Of a stretch of DNA of 64,000 bases, positions 38,455 through 46,838 are shown piece by piece; the first letter of the stretch is position 1; each line of letters begins with the position of its first letter. Under the pieces are notes generated by a model, which was given only the letters and a program-made list of their open reading frames with translations, had not been told where the DNA came from and ran no database searches. The DNA is from a virus, in the IMG/VR virus record IMGVR_UViG_3300046170_000378, positions 1-64,000 of that record. One strand, given 5' to 3'. A program made the position numbers and the translations under genes.

Positions 38455-39051
38455 ATGGCTTATAGTTTTAAAAGAGATCAAAACGATCCACAACAATATT
38501 ATTGGTTTGAGTCAGGTTTGACTAAAGAAGAACTTATTAAATTTAATAACCTTATTCTAAATTTAGAATATCATGATGCCACGATCATCGGTGATTCTGC
38601 CAGTGGAGAGAAATCATTAGATGTTAGATCTTCTAAAATTAAATGGATTCCGCATTCTAATGATTGGACTTGGTTATATAATAAATTTCAGGATATGATT
38701 ACCGAAGCCAATGGTGAATTATGGAATTTCAATATCTATGACATTGTTGAAGAAATTCAATATACAGAATATCACGCATCTGATAGTGGTCATTATGACT
38801 GGCACCAAGATATTGGCCCTGGAGATGCATCTCTAAGAAAGATTTCGTTGACGGTTCAATTGACAGATTCTGATCTATACGAAGGAGGAGACCTAGAAAT
38901 ATGGCAAGGCGGTGAAGTTAGAGATAAAACACCGAGAGGATCAGGAATAGTTATTATATTTCCAAGCTACATGATGCATAGAGTTACACCAGTTACAAAA
39001 GGTGTTAGAAGGAGTTTAGTATTGTGGGTCGGAGGAGAACATTATAAATAA
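38455..39051 (+). CDS. Prolyl-4-hydroxylase-like 2OG-Fe(II) oxygenase
   Basis: 198 residues with the full iron and 2-oxoglutarate set of the family: His117 and Asp119 in YDWHQDIG, His175 in MMHRVTP, and Arg185/186 in GVRRSLVLW. LTVQLTDSDLYEGGDLEIW is the usual core strand pair. Related phage enzymes are often called PhyH/P4H-like and have few proven substrates. Its position seven bases before a glycosyltransferase and directly behind four collagen-like genes suggests protein (Pro or Lys) hydroxylation. DNA or small-molecule hydroxylation is the alternative. Confidence 0.82.
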   Translation: MAYSFKRDQNDPQQYYWFESGLTKEELIKFNNLILNLEYHDATIIGDSASGEKSLDVRSSKIKWIPHSNDWTWLYNKFQDMITEANGELWNFNIYDIVEEIQYTEYHASDSGHYDWHQDIGPGDASLRKISLTVQLTDSDLYEGGDLEIWQGGEVRDKTPRGSGIVIIFPSYMMHRVTPVTKGVRRSLVLWVGGEHYK

Positions 39052-39057
39052 TTAAAT

Positions 39058-40092
39058 ATGAGGATTTTGTTTTATGCAGGCTATCAAAGAGTCCCATTAA
39101 ATCAAACAATAAACACTGGAGGAGGGACAGAAATAGCTTTAGTTTCTATAGCCGAAGAAATGGTAAAATTTGGATATGAGGTAATAATCTCAGGTGAAGT
39201 AGAAAAATTAGGTAAAATAAATGGAGTTACTTGGCTGCCTACCCATGAGATTCACCAAACATATGATTATTTTGATGTTATAATAAGTGCAAGCTATATT
39301 CACTTTTTGCATGAATTTAAAAACTATACTTCTGCAAAAAAAGTATTTTGGGCACACAACACACACCACCATGCATGGTATAATGGGTTTGAACTTACTA
39401 GTGCAGATGAGTTAGTCAAAGAAGTAGACGCTACGGTGTGTTTAACAAATTGGCACGCAGACATATGGTCAAAAAAATATAACATCGATAGAGATTCTAT
39501 AAAAATTATAGGAAATGGAATTAACACCAATAGCTTTATTGGAAATCCACCTAAAATTAAAAATAAATTTATATGGTCATCAGAGCCAGAAAGAGGTTTG
39601 ATGTCTTTATTGCACAATTGGCCTAAAATAAAAATGATTAATAATAGTGCATCATTGGACATATATTCACCTGAGTATGGTCTAGATCAATTAGAGCATA
39701 TGATGCCTATTATTAATATGTTAGAAGATGTAAACGTTATTGGAAATAAAAGTCAATCAGAACTGCATGATGCTATGTTAAGAGCAGAATATTGGTGTTA
39801 TATTACAGATTATGAAGAAACATATTGTATCACCGCTTTAGAAATGCAATATGCTAAAGTAATACCTATTGCCACCAAAGCAGCTGCACTTAATGAAACT
39901 ATAAAATCGGGAATTATATGTGACTCTACAGATGAAACAAATTGGAATAGCGCTATATTATCTATAGGTAGAGCGGGTTCACAAATAAAAGAAAAGGTCA
40001 TTGAGTCTAATTATAATTGGGCAAAGTGTCAAACATGGAACCAAAGATCATATGATTGGAAAAACCTAATAGAGAAATTAACACATGAGTAA
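39058..40092 (+). CDS. GT4-like (GT-B) glycosyltransferase
   Basis: 344 residues. The N-terminal Rossmann-like part has GGGTEIALVSIAEEMVKFGY, typical of GT4 enzymes. NWHADIW and NGINTNSF mark the domain linker. The C-terminal part (CYITDYEETYCITALEMQYA, then IPIATKAAALNETI) is the nucleotide-sugar-binding region. It overlaps the next gene by eight bases, which argues for joint action with the GT25/lysyl-hydroxylase fusion. Confidence 0.85.
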   Translation: MRILFYAGYQRVPLNQTINTGGGTEIALVSIAEEMVKFGYEVIISGEVEKLGKINGVTWLPTHEIHQTYDYFDVIISASYIHFLHEFKNYTSAKKVFWAHNTHHHAWYNGFELTSADELVKEVDATVCLTNWHADIWSKKYNIDRDSIKIIGNGINTNSFIGNPPKIKNKFIWSSEPERGLMSLLHNWPKIKMINNSASLDIYSPEYGLDQLEHMMPIINMLEDVNVIGNKSQSELHDAMLRAEYWCYITDYEETYCITALEMQYAKVIPIATKAAALNETIKSGIICDSTDETNWNSAILSIGRAGSQIKEKVIESNYNWAKCQTWNQRSYDWKNLIEKLTHE

Positions 40093-41380
40093 ATTAAATT
40101 TTGATAAAATCTATATAATATCACTGGACCATAGTCAAAGCGGATATGATAAGATAGCTAAAAAATTAAATGACTTAGGCCTAACTAAATCTGTGCCGTA
40201 TGAGATAATAAATGCACATGATGGAAATACAGATAAGTTGCCAGAAAATTATCACGTTTATGATAAGTGGCAATTATCAGGAAGTAACAATAAATGGTGG
40301 TCTCAAGATGTAACTGCCTCAGAAATAGGATGTGCAATAAGCCATATCAAATGTTGGCAAAAAATAATTAAAGATAATGTTAGATCAGCTTTAATTTTAG
40401 AAGAAGACTTTTTACCGCAAAAACCAATATCTGATTTAAATCAACCTGAGCTAATTTATGATTTAGCGTACTTAGGTAAGTGGTTATTGCCTGAAAAAGA
40501 AGATACTAAAATACCAAATGATGCACAGTGGTTTTATTCAGGTGCGTCTTATAATACACATGCATATATTATTACTAATTCATGTGCTCTTAAATTCCTA
40601 GACTATAACTTACATAAAAATATAATTCCAGTAGATGAGTTTATTATAGCAACATACAGCGATCACCCTAGAAAAGACGTGAGAGAATTGTATGCAAATA
40701 AAAACATAGTAACTATTACACCTAGTGAAGATTATATTGAACAAGAAACTAACACTATGAAAAATACAACATACTTTGAAATATTAGATGATTCTAATTG
40801 GGAAGAATGGAAATCAAAATATGTCAATCACACATTAGCTAAAGGCGAATATGATCTAATGCTAGATGATTTAGGCAACAACGTATACGAATTTCAATTA
40901 TTTACAGAAAAATTCTGTAAAGAAGCTGTTGCACTTGCAGAAGCCAAAGATAATTGGACAATAGACAGACATGAATTTTATCCAACAAACGATGTTCTTT
41001 TACAGGACATTGATTTACAAAAAATATATCATAGAGTATTAAAGGAAGTTGTATATCCTCTTTGTATCCACGTATGGACTCTAGAGGGTGCAGGATGGAA
41101 AGATATGTTTAGTGAAAACTTTATGGCTAGATATACAACAGACAGACAATCACACCTATCATTGCACCACGATTTTAGTCATGTAACTATGGTGGTTAAA
41201 CTTAACGATGAGTTTGAGGGTGGAGGAACTTGGTTTCCAAAATACAACTTGCTATCAAATCCTAAAAAGATAGGAACAGCAACACTGCATCCAGGAATGG
41301 TAACTCACTTACACGGTGCTAGACCAATAGATTCTGGAAAAAGATACATTATAGTATCGTTTATGAGAAAGGAAAAGTAA
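40085..41380 (+). CDS. GT25 glycosyltransferase fused to lysyl-hydroxylase-like 2OG oxygenase
   Basis: 431 residues, two domains. Residues 1-225 are GT25-like: YIISLDHSQSGYDKI, then ASEIGCAISHIKCWQ and LILEEDFLPQ, the features of collagen galactosyltransferases and LPS GT25 enzymes. Residues 230-431 match the procollagen-lysine hydroxylase (PLOD) catalytic domain: His361-His362-Asp363 (LHHDFSH), GGGTWFPKYN, TLHPGMVTHLHGARP with His408, and Arg420 in GKRYIIVSF. This pairing is that of animal PLOD3 and of mimivirus L230. I infer hydroxylation and glycosylation of Gly-X-Lys sites in the neighbouring collagen-like proteins. Confidence 0.85.
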   Translation: MSKLNFDKIYIISLDHSQSGYDKIAKKLNDLGLTKSVPYEIINAHDGNTDKLPENYHVYDKWQLSGSNNKWWSQDVTASEIGCAISHIKCWQKIIKDNVRSALILEEDFLPQKPISDLNQPELIYDLAYLGKWLLPEKEDTKIPNDAQWFYSGASYNTHAYIITNSCALKFLDYNLHKNIIPVDEFIIATYSDHPRKDVRELYANKNIVTITPSEDYIEQETNTMKNTTYFEILDDSNWEEWKSKYVNHTLAKGEYDLMLDDLGNNVYEFQLFTEKFCKEAVALAEAKDNWTIDRHEFYPTNDVLLQDIDLQKIYHRVLKEVVYPLCIHVWTLEGAGWKDMFSENFMARYTTDRQSHLSLHHDFSHVTMVVKLNDEFEGGGTWFPKYNLLSNPKKIGTATLHPGMVTHLHGARPIDSGKRYIIVSFMRKEK

Positions 41381-41397
41381 CACATAATAAACATTTA

Positions 41398-41826
41398 ATG
41401 AAAAAAGAAATAACATTTAACAAAGTAGTTGGTGATGATGGTCACTTAGTTTCACCAGTCTTAAAGAATGGTGCAAAAAACTACTTAATCGACATCGACG
41501 GTACAATCACAGATGACGTGCCAAATGAAGAACCCGAAAGAATGTCAGTAGTATTACCATATAATGGCTCTGTAGAAACATTAAATAAATGGTATGACGA
41601 AGGACATGTAATTACTTTCTTTACTTCAAGAACTGAAGAGGTAAGAGATATTACAGAAACGTGGCTAAATAAACACGGATTCAAATACCACGGTCTATTA
41701 ATGGGTAAACCTAGGGGTGGAAACTACCATTGGGTTGATAATCATATCGTAAAGGGTACTAGATACGAAGGCAAGTGGGCAGACTTGGTTAGAGAAGAAA
41801 GAACAATAGAAGTTTTTCCCTCTTAG
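41398..41826 (+). CDS. HAD-superfamily phosphatase-like protein
   Basis: 142 residues. LIDIDGTITDD is HAD motif I, FFTSRTEE motif II; a lysine (MGKPRGG) and the acidic motif WVDNH follow. It has no large cap domain, like small nucleotide or polynucleotide 3'-phosphatases and phage sugar-phosphate phosphatases. Being just after the modification cassette and sharing its direction, it might act on sugar precursors, but the substrate cannot be told from sequence. Confidence 0.72.
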   Translation: MKKEITFNKVVGDDGHLVSPVLKNGAKNYLIDIDGTITDDVPNEEPERMSVVLPYNGSVETLNKWYDEGHVITFFTSRTEEVRDITETWLNKHGFKYHGLLMGKPRGGNYHWVDNHIVKGTRYEGKWADLVREERTIEVFPS

Positions 41827-41835
41827 ATATATAGT
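41826..41835 (+). promoter_or_regulatory. Late-type promoter motif (variant)
   Basis: GATATATAGT, three bases before the ATG of the first ATP-grasp gene. This leaves almost no leader, so the transcript may be leaderless, or transcription may come mainly from upstream. Confidence 0.4.
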
Positions 41836-41837
41836 AC

Positions 41838-42833
41838 ATGATTATAAAAGATTTCCAAACATTTTTAAACGAAAGGTTTGCTGAACATGAGATTCCGCAA
41901 ATTCAAATCATTATGCGAGATATTGGCTTATCGCCAAAACAAGAGGATTTTACAAAAAGAATGTTGGCGGAAATATATGAAAAATATGCTCACTTAGTAC
42001 TAGTTGACGATGATGGGTATAATCAAGACGAGAGGATTCCAGACAATAGAAGACATAACAAAACTAAATATGATGAACCTATTTTAAACTTTATGTCGGT
42101 GTCTCATGTTGAACTTGAAAAAATGAAAGCTCGAGTCTATAACAAAGTAGAAGATATTCAAATAGCTGCAGATAAAATTAAATTCTACAAAGAATTTGAT
42201 CAAACAGATTTTGTTCCAAACTGTGCATACAAACTAGACGACATAGAAAAATTAGAACTTCCAATTATAGCTAAGCCAGCGATAGGTGAAAGTGCACAAG
42301 GAATCGAGAAGTTTGATACGTATGAAGATGCTAAGAGTTCTAAAATGAAATTCGATGTTTGGCAAGAGGCTAAAGAAATAGACAGAGAATTTAGAGCCTT
42401 TGTTATGAATAATAAAATTATCCACTTGTGCGAAAGAGTTACCAATACTAAAAACGACAAATCAGTTGGTAAAAAAGATGCTGATGAAAAAATAGATCTA
42501 GTGTACCTTGATCAAGACATGTCCAAGTTTCCACACATGGATGAAATAGAGAAAATTAAAGAGGAGCTTAGTAAAAAAGTAAAGCTAGAATTTTATAACA
42601 TTGATTTAATGTTAGATAAAGACGGGACGATGTGGGTACCAGAACTTAATGGAAATCCAGGAATTGGTCCAGGTAGTTTTACGGTAATTTACAAGCATTG
42701 GATAGAATGGGTTTATGATCAAGAATTGAGTGAAGAAGTAGATAAAGACCTTAAAGAAATGGCAAAAGCATACCGAGAAGGTATGAAAAAGGAGCATCCT
42801 GATGAATACGCGGGTAGTTTATCACCAATATAA
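41838..42833 (+). CDS. ATP-grasp protein with capsid-targeting-like N-terminus (copy 1)
   Basis: 331 residues. KLELPIIAKPAIGESAQGIE and YNIDLMLDKDGTMWVPELNG are the nucleotide-binding lysine and the metal-binding Glu/Asn of the ATP-grasp fold, which couples carboxylates to amines or thiols using ATP. The first residues MIIKDFQTFLNE-R look like the short T4 capsid-targeting peptides that end before a (I/L/V)-x-E cleavage site. It may therefore be packaged in the head. It is a paralogue of the next gene, about 35 bases apart. Confidence 0.75.
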   Translation: MIIKDFQTFLNERFAEHEIPQIQIIMRDIGLSPKQEDFTKRMLAEIYEKYAHLVLVDDDGYNQDERIPDNRRHNKTKYDEPILNFMSVSHVELEKMKARVYNKVEDIQIAADKIKFYKEFDQTDFVPNCAYKLDDIEKLELPIIAKPAIGESAQGIEKFDTYEDAKSSKMKFDVWQEAKEIDREFRAFVMNNKIIHLCERVTNTKNDKSVGKKDADEKIDLVYLDQDMSKFPHMDEIEKIKEELSKKVKLEFYNIDLMLDKDGTMWVPELNGNPGIGPGSFTVIYKHWIEWVYDQELSEEVDKDLKEMAKAYREGMKKEHPDEYAGSLSPI

Positions 42834-42856
42834 AAAAGTAAGATAATTCTTACTGC

Positions 42857-42866
42857 GATATATAAT
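42857..42866 (+). promoter_or_regulatory. Late-type promoter motif
   Basis: GATATATAAT, two bases before the ATG of the second ATP-grasp gene. It is a perfect copy of the motif. Confidence 0.45.
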
Positions 42867-42868
42867 TT

Positions 42869-43798
42869 ATGAAAATTAAAGATTTCCAAACATTTATTAA
42901 TGAACGCGATAGTCAATTGCGCAAAGTAATCATGTGTGTTTCTACCGAACTAAGTGACTTTGAGTTTGTAATAGGTGATGATTTTCATGCTAGTCAATAT
43001 ATGGAATTATTTACAAAGGGAGATAATCCTAAAAAAGCCACATTACCTGTAATTAATTTTTGCAATACACACACTGAAAGATTATTAGAAGCGGGTACTC
43101 CAAAGGAATTAATTTATAATCCTAAAGAGAAAAAGATGGAAATAGCATCTAAAGTAAAATGGCATAAAACTCACAACAATTCTGAGCACGTGCCTAAAAC
43201 TATCTTAAACGTAGATGACATTGATCAACTTAAATTTCCTATTATAGCAAAACCTGAGAACAGATTTTCAGGCCAAGGTATAATTAAAATCGATTCACTC
43301 GAGGATGCTAAGGATATGGATCTTTCTGACTTTGAAGTTTTCAGCGAGAAGATAGACATCGATGAAGAACATAGAATAATGATGTGGAGAGGCGAGCCTG
43401 TTATGTGGGTACAAAGAGTACATGGTAACGAGGAGACCAAAAAGATGACTAAGAAAAAGGACGATAAGTTATACTTTAAATATGTACTTAAGAAAATGGA
43501 AGACATGCCACAGGATTGGCAAGCAGTCTTTGATGAATTTGCAGAAGCACATAATGAATTAGACATATATTCAGTTGACTTGATGGTAGATACAGACGGA
43601 AAACCGTGGGTAGTAGAAATGTCTTCTGAATTTATGCCGCTATATGGTGTAATGTCATATTACTATAAAAAAGTTTTTGAAGATTTTTATGGTAAAAAAC
43701 TAAATAAAGAAGAAGAGTCACAGATAGATATGCTTCAGCAAAAAGACGTTGAAGCTACTATTAATTTTGATCAAAAAAGATTTTCAGTAGAAAAATAA
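42869..43798 (+). CDS. ATP-grasp protein with capsid-targeting-like N-terminus (copy 2)
   Basis: 309 residues, related to the preceding gene: KFPIIAKPENRFSGQGIIKI and YSVDLMVDTDGKPWVVEMSS. In copy 1 the second motif ends ELNGNPG; here it ends EMSSEFM, so the metal-binding Asn is replaced by Ser and activity may differ. The start MKIKDFQTFINE-R is nearly the same targeting-like peptide. The central substrate regions have diverged. It probably acts with copy 1, or on a related substrate; the reaction is unknown. Confidence 0.72.
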   Translation: MKIKDFQTFINERDSQLRKVIMCVSTELSDFEFVIGDDFHASQYMELFTKGDNPKKATLPVINFCNTHTERLLEAGTPKELIYNPKEKKMEIASKVKWHKTHNNSEHVPKTILNVDDIDQLKFPIIAKPENRFSGQGIIKIDSLEDAKDMDLSDFEVFSEKIDIDEEHRIMMWRGEPVMWVQRVHGNEETKKMTKKKDDKLYFKYVLKKMEDMPQDWQAVFDEFAEAHNELDIYSVDLMVDTDGKPWVVEMSSEFMPLYGVMSYYYKKVFEDFYGKKLNKEEESQIDMLQQKDVEATINFDQKRFSVEK

Positions 43799-43803
43799 AA
43801 AAC

Positions 43804-44037
43804 ATGGGACAAGCTAACATGGAATGTATGATCGTTAACGTATGGGTTCACCATATGCAAGTCGACGAGTTATTTGATTTTTTAAATGACAGGATAGATA
43901 CTGCTCCTGATTATTGGTTTAATTATGAGTCAACACCTGCGTCTATCACAGGTGGTCACGTAATGATAAGCCTTACATTTGAATCTTATTCTAAACTTTC
44001 AGCATACAAATCTTGGGACGATACCGTCTGGCAATAA
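43804..44037 (+). CDS. Hypothetical small protein
   Basis: 77 residues (MGQANMECMIVNVWVHHMQV at the start). Alternating hydrophobic residues and the segment ITGGHVMISLTFESYSKLSA suggest a small alpha-beta fold. No family is recognised. It starts five bases after the second ATP-grasp gene and is probably co-expressed with it. Confidence 0.55.
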   Translation: MGQANMECMIVNVWVHHMQVDELFDFLNDRIDTAPDYWFNYESTPASITGGHVMISLTFESYSKLSAYKSWDDTVWQ

Positions 44038-44104
44038 ACTTTTTTATTCTTTAGTGTATAAGTAATACCTACATAGTTAGGAAGTTTACTTTAAAGGATA
44101 TATT

Positions 44105-44849
44105 ATGTACACATCACAGGAATTAAAGCAGATGATCTTTATTGATATAGAGACATCAACACAGAAAGAAACATTACAAGAAGTAATTGATGAAAATCCA
44201 ACTTTAGAAGAGTATTGGAACTTAAAAACTACTCAACTTCTAGAAAATCAACCAGAAACACTTAAAGATTTTAAAGATCCACATAAAATGTGGTCAAGAA
44301 TGGCAGGGCTTTATCCAGAATGGGGTAAAATAGTCTGTATTTCTATGGGCCAAATACAATTTGATGAGACTGGTCACCCAAATGATTTTAAAGCTGTCTC
44401 GTTTCATGGTGATGATGAAACTAATATTCTTAAAGAATTTATGACGACTGCAGCCAAGATCATGCAGAAGTACCCAAAGATGCAGTGGGTTGGGCATAAT
44501 ATTAAAGGATTCGATATGCCATATCTAATTAAAAGGTCATTGATCAATAGAGTTAGTGTACCTTCACCGTTTCATCTACATAAGCAAAAGCCATGGGAAA
44601 ACTGTTTATTGGACACACAAGACGTTTGGAAATTTGGAGGCTGGAACTCAGCTAAATTAGGTTTAATCTCAGAACTACTGGGTATTCCATCGCCCTAAGG
44701 ACGCAATGTCAGGTCCAGAAGTAAATGAGTATTATTGGAACGGTAGACTTGAAGAAATAAAAACTTATTGTGAAAAGGATATTCAAGCTACTGCTAACAT
44801 CATGTTGAAGTTGGCTAATATGCCAATTGTTGCAGAGGCACCGTTTTAA
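44105..44849 (+). CDS. PolB-type/DnaQ-like 3'-5' exonuclease (frame interrupted)
   Basis: About 247 residues after one +1 insertion at about 44694 (an extra C in GCCCTAAGG). FIDIETST is Exo I of the DEDD superfamily, WVGHNIKGFDMPYL Exo II, and YCEKDIQATANI supplies the last aspartate. It matches the family of predicted exonucleases related to the DNA polymerase B exonuclease domain. It probably trims single strands in phage DNA repair or recombination. The leader has AAAGGATATATTATG, which may be a late-type promoter or a weak ribosome-binding site. Confidence 0.8.
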
Positions 44850-44870
44850 ACCTGACAAACTGACATACGC

Positions 44871-44940
44871 TTAAGACAATAAGTCTTAAATACTACATTG
44901 GAATAATATTTTCAGTATACCTATCGAGCACGTTGCTCAT
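44871..44940 (+). other. Two hairpins in the leader of the Hsp20 gene
   Basis: TTAAGAC/GTCTTAA (44871-44889) and GAGCA/TGCTC (near 44928-44940) lie in the 114 bases between the exonuclease gene and the Hsp20 start. There is no T run, so these are not obvious terminators. They might influence translation of the chaperone. Confidence 0.35.
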
Positions 44941-44963
44941 ATAAACAAATAAAAAACAAAATT

Positions 44964-45338
44964 ATGTATTTAACAAATTTATCAAACTTAGGTAACGGTG
45001 CATTGGAAGATGCATTCGACAATTTTTTTAACTTTCCAGTTGCGAGAGAAACATGGGACACATTAGGAATTACAGGACCTCAATATAAGACTGCAAAAGA
45101 CATGCTAATGGTTAGTCTTCCAGGATTTAGTAAAAAAGATATTAATCTAGAAATCAAAGGTCAAGTAATTACCATTAGTGCTGAAGACAAAGACAATTCT
45201 TTTGCTAAAGGCTTTACCAAAAAATTTAGATTTCCTGAAGAAATCGACATGGACTCTATTACGGCTAAAATGTCAGACGGTATCTTAACGCTTAACTTTA
45301 AGCCATCGAATGACACTAAGAAAATAAATATAAAATAA
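44964..45338 (+). CDS. Small heat-shock protein (Hsp20/alpha-crystallin)
   Basis: 124 residues. The alpha-crystallin domain is visible from about residue 40: DMLMVSLPGFSKKDINLEIK, VITISAED, FRFPEEIDMDSITAKMSDGI and LTLNF. The C-terminal I-x-I-like tail (KKINIK) mediates oligomer contacts in the family. It prevents aggregation without ATP. T4-like cyanophages carry similar genes. It belongs with DnaJ, ClpC and ClpP to a phage protein-quality set. Confidence 0.88.
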   Translation: MYLTNLSNLGNGALEDAFDNFFNFPVARETWDTLGITGPQYKTAKDMLMVSLPGFSKKDINLEIKGQVITISAEDKDNSFAKGFTKKFRFPEEIDMDSITAKMSDGILTLNFKPSNDTKKINIK

Positions 45339-45357
45339 TTTAGCCAGGATTTTTTTA

Positions 45358-45383
45358 TGTCAATTATTTGTGGTATATTAGTA
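45358..45383 (+). promoter_or_regulatory. Early-type promoter module (plus-strand copy I)
   Basis: TGTCA, 11 bases, TATATTAGTA, the same module as in the leftward bank. It precedes the gene at 45400 by 17 bases. Confidence 0.65.
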
Positions 45384-45399
45384 CTATAATAATCAAAAT

Positions 45400-45711
45400 A
45401 TGGAAGAAGATAACTTTGACTTTGACGACTTTTTAGAAAATTCTAATAACGAGTTTAATCACAAGCTAGAAAAATATAAGGAAGCCATGATTTCGGCGGC
45501 GATCGATCAGAACTATCAAAACATCGTGAACCAAGGTATAAGCGATTGGCATCTTAGAATGATGGAGCCTACTGAATTAAACGAATTGATGCAAACGTTT
45601 AACGTGATGATCAAACATTATGAAGACCTAGAAGAGTTTGAAAAATGTGCAGAGTTGGCAAAACATAGAAAAATCATAGATCAAAGCATGTCGCTAAGGC
45701 AAGATATATAA
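45400..45711 (+). CDS. Small protein with a UVR-like C-terminal hairpin
   Basis: 103 residues, acidic N-terminus (MEEDNFDFDDFLENSNNEFN). The C-terminal part (MIKHYEDLEEFEKCAELAKH) fits the Y-x3-EE(Y/F)EKC-x2-L pattern shared with 13763, 47627 and 48206, and resembles a UVR hairpin with Cys in place of the usual Ala. It has its own early-type promoter and terminator. A role as adaptor for a UVR-recognising partner such as the phage ClpC-like ATPase is a hypothesis. Confidence 0.55.
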   Translation: MEEDNFDFDDFLENSNNEFNHKLEKYKEAMISAAIDQNYQNIVNQGISDWHLRMMEPTELNELMQTFNVMIKHYEDLEEFEKCAELAKHRKIIDQSMSLRQDI

Positions 45712-45755
45712 TCTATAACGTGTTAGTGCTATCTAACTAACGCGGGCCCCCGATT

Positions 45756-45784
45756 AAACCCAGTCAGAAACGACTGGGTTTTTT
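45756..45784 (+). terminator. Rho-independent terminator
   Basis: AAACCCAGTC, six-base loop, GACTGGGTTT, then further Ts. It separates the early-type gene at 45400 from the late-type unit at 45799. Confidence 0.93.
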
Positions 45785-45786
45785 AT

Positions 45787-45796
45787 GATATATAAT
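45787..45796 (+). promoter_or_regulatory. Late-type promoter motif
   Basis: GATATATAAT two bases after the terminator and two bases before the next ATG, as at 42857. Confidence 0.5.
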
Positions 45797-45798
45797 GT

Positions 45799-46143
45799 AT
45801 GAAACACCTTAAATCTCTAAAAGAATTTTTAAATGAAGAGTATGTTATGCAGCATTTGGAAAAAGAGTATAATATTATTCTTGATATATGGGACAATGGA
45901 GAGTATTTAGAACTGGGTAAAATAGAAGTTCCTAAAAATCTTAGATCTTTAGGCGTCGGCACCAAAGTCATGAAAAGAATTGTGAAAATGGCAGACGAAC
46001 AAAACAAAGATATTAGGCTTACGCCTTCTAAAGATTTTGGTGCTACCTCGGTATCTAGACTTGAAAAATTCTATAGAACTTTTGGTTTTGTAAAGAATAA
46101 AGATTTAAAATATAAGGACACTATGGTCCGATATAGTAAGTAA
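45799..46143 (+). CDS. GNAT-like acetyltransferase with capsid-targeting-like N-terminus
   Basis: 114 residues. After MKHLKSLKEFLNE-E, a targeting-like start, the sequence has LRSLGVGTKVMKRIVKMADE, the GNAT acetyl-CoA pyrophosphate loop (here GVGT rather than Q/R-x2-G-x-G/A), and RLEKFYRTFGFVKNKD, the typical C-terminal strand-helix. It is shorter than most GNAT enzymes. If packaged, it might acetylate a host target on entry; this is inference. Four bases separate it from the next gene. Confidence 0.65.
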   Translation: MKHLKSLKEFLNEEYVMQHLEKEYNIILDIWDNGEYLELGKIEVPKNLRSLGVGTKVMKRIVKMADEQNKDIRLTPSKDFGATSVSRLEKFYRTFGFVKNKDLKYKDTMVRYSK

Positions 46144-46147
46144 CAAT

Positions 46148-46675
46148 ATGAAATATCTAAAATTATTTGAACAATTTCTTTTAGAAAAAGAACCAGAGTG
46201 GCAAGACGCCGATTGGCCTGATGCTGAAGGTAGATTTAGAGATTTATCTATTAAGGATTTAGCAGCATGGCTAATTAAAACCAGAAAGAAAGATCTAAAA
46301 GCAATTAGTGGATCATTGACGCAACAGATAGTCTTTAACAGAAATGAAGATCCTGAATATGCTGAAAAAATGGAAAAGACTAGACAGGAAGTTTATAAAC
46401 AATTAGATAGACAAGATCTTATGGAAGATTTTGAAACAGATAATCCAGAACTGGACAGAATTAGAAAATTTGCAGGATCTATACAAGATTTACACACATG
46501 GATGAGAAGAGCGATGCAAGATCAGGGTCGTGATGGTGAAACAAATCCGTATAAAGACACTATAATGGTAAATGGTCCACAAACTGGCGAATTAGATCAG
46601 TCTTTACCATATCAAGATTTTCAAAATGGTAAATCAGACCTAGTAAAGAATAGACATGGAAGAAAAGACAGCTAA
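46148..46675 (+). CDS. Probable capsid-packaged protein of unknown function
   Basis: 175 residues starting MKYLKLFEQFLLE-K, almost the same N-terminal peptide as the protein at 60821. The body is charged and helical (IKDLAAWLIKTRKKDLKAIS, then KFAGSIQDLHTWMRRAMQDQ). No enzyme motif is seen. The targeting-like start suggests an internal head protein. It overlaps the next gene by 20 bases. Confidence 0.55.
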   Translation: MKYLKLFEQFLLEKEPEWQDADWPDAEGRFRDLSIKDLAAWLIKTRKKDLKAISGSLTQQIVFNRNEDPEYAEKMEKTRQEVYKQLDRQDLMEDFETDNPELDRIRKFAGSIQDLHTWMRRAMQDQGRDGETNPYKDTIMVNGPQTGELDQSLPYQDFQNGKSDLVKNRHGRKDS

Positions 46676-46838
46676 AGAAATTGCAATTCAACTAAAAAGA
46701 ATTGCCGATGCTCTTGAATCTAAGAGTAAACTAGAGATGCAAAGAGAAAAACGTAAAATCAAGTTAGAAAAACTTGAAGAACGTAAATTAAGATCTGACC
46801 TTCGTATTAACGAAAATTCTAGAAATGAATCATTATGA
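46656..46838 (+). CDS. Small coiled-coil protein
   Basis: 60 residues, nearly all predicted helix with heptad-like spacing (IQLKRIADALESKSKLEMQR, then KIKLEKLEERKLRSD). It overlaps the preceding gene by 20 bases and dnaJ by 14 bases, so it is translated within one compact operon. No family is recognised. Confidence 0.55.
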   Translation: MEEKTAKEIAIQLKRIADALESKSKLEMQREKRKIKLEKLEERKLRSDLRINENSRNESL

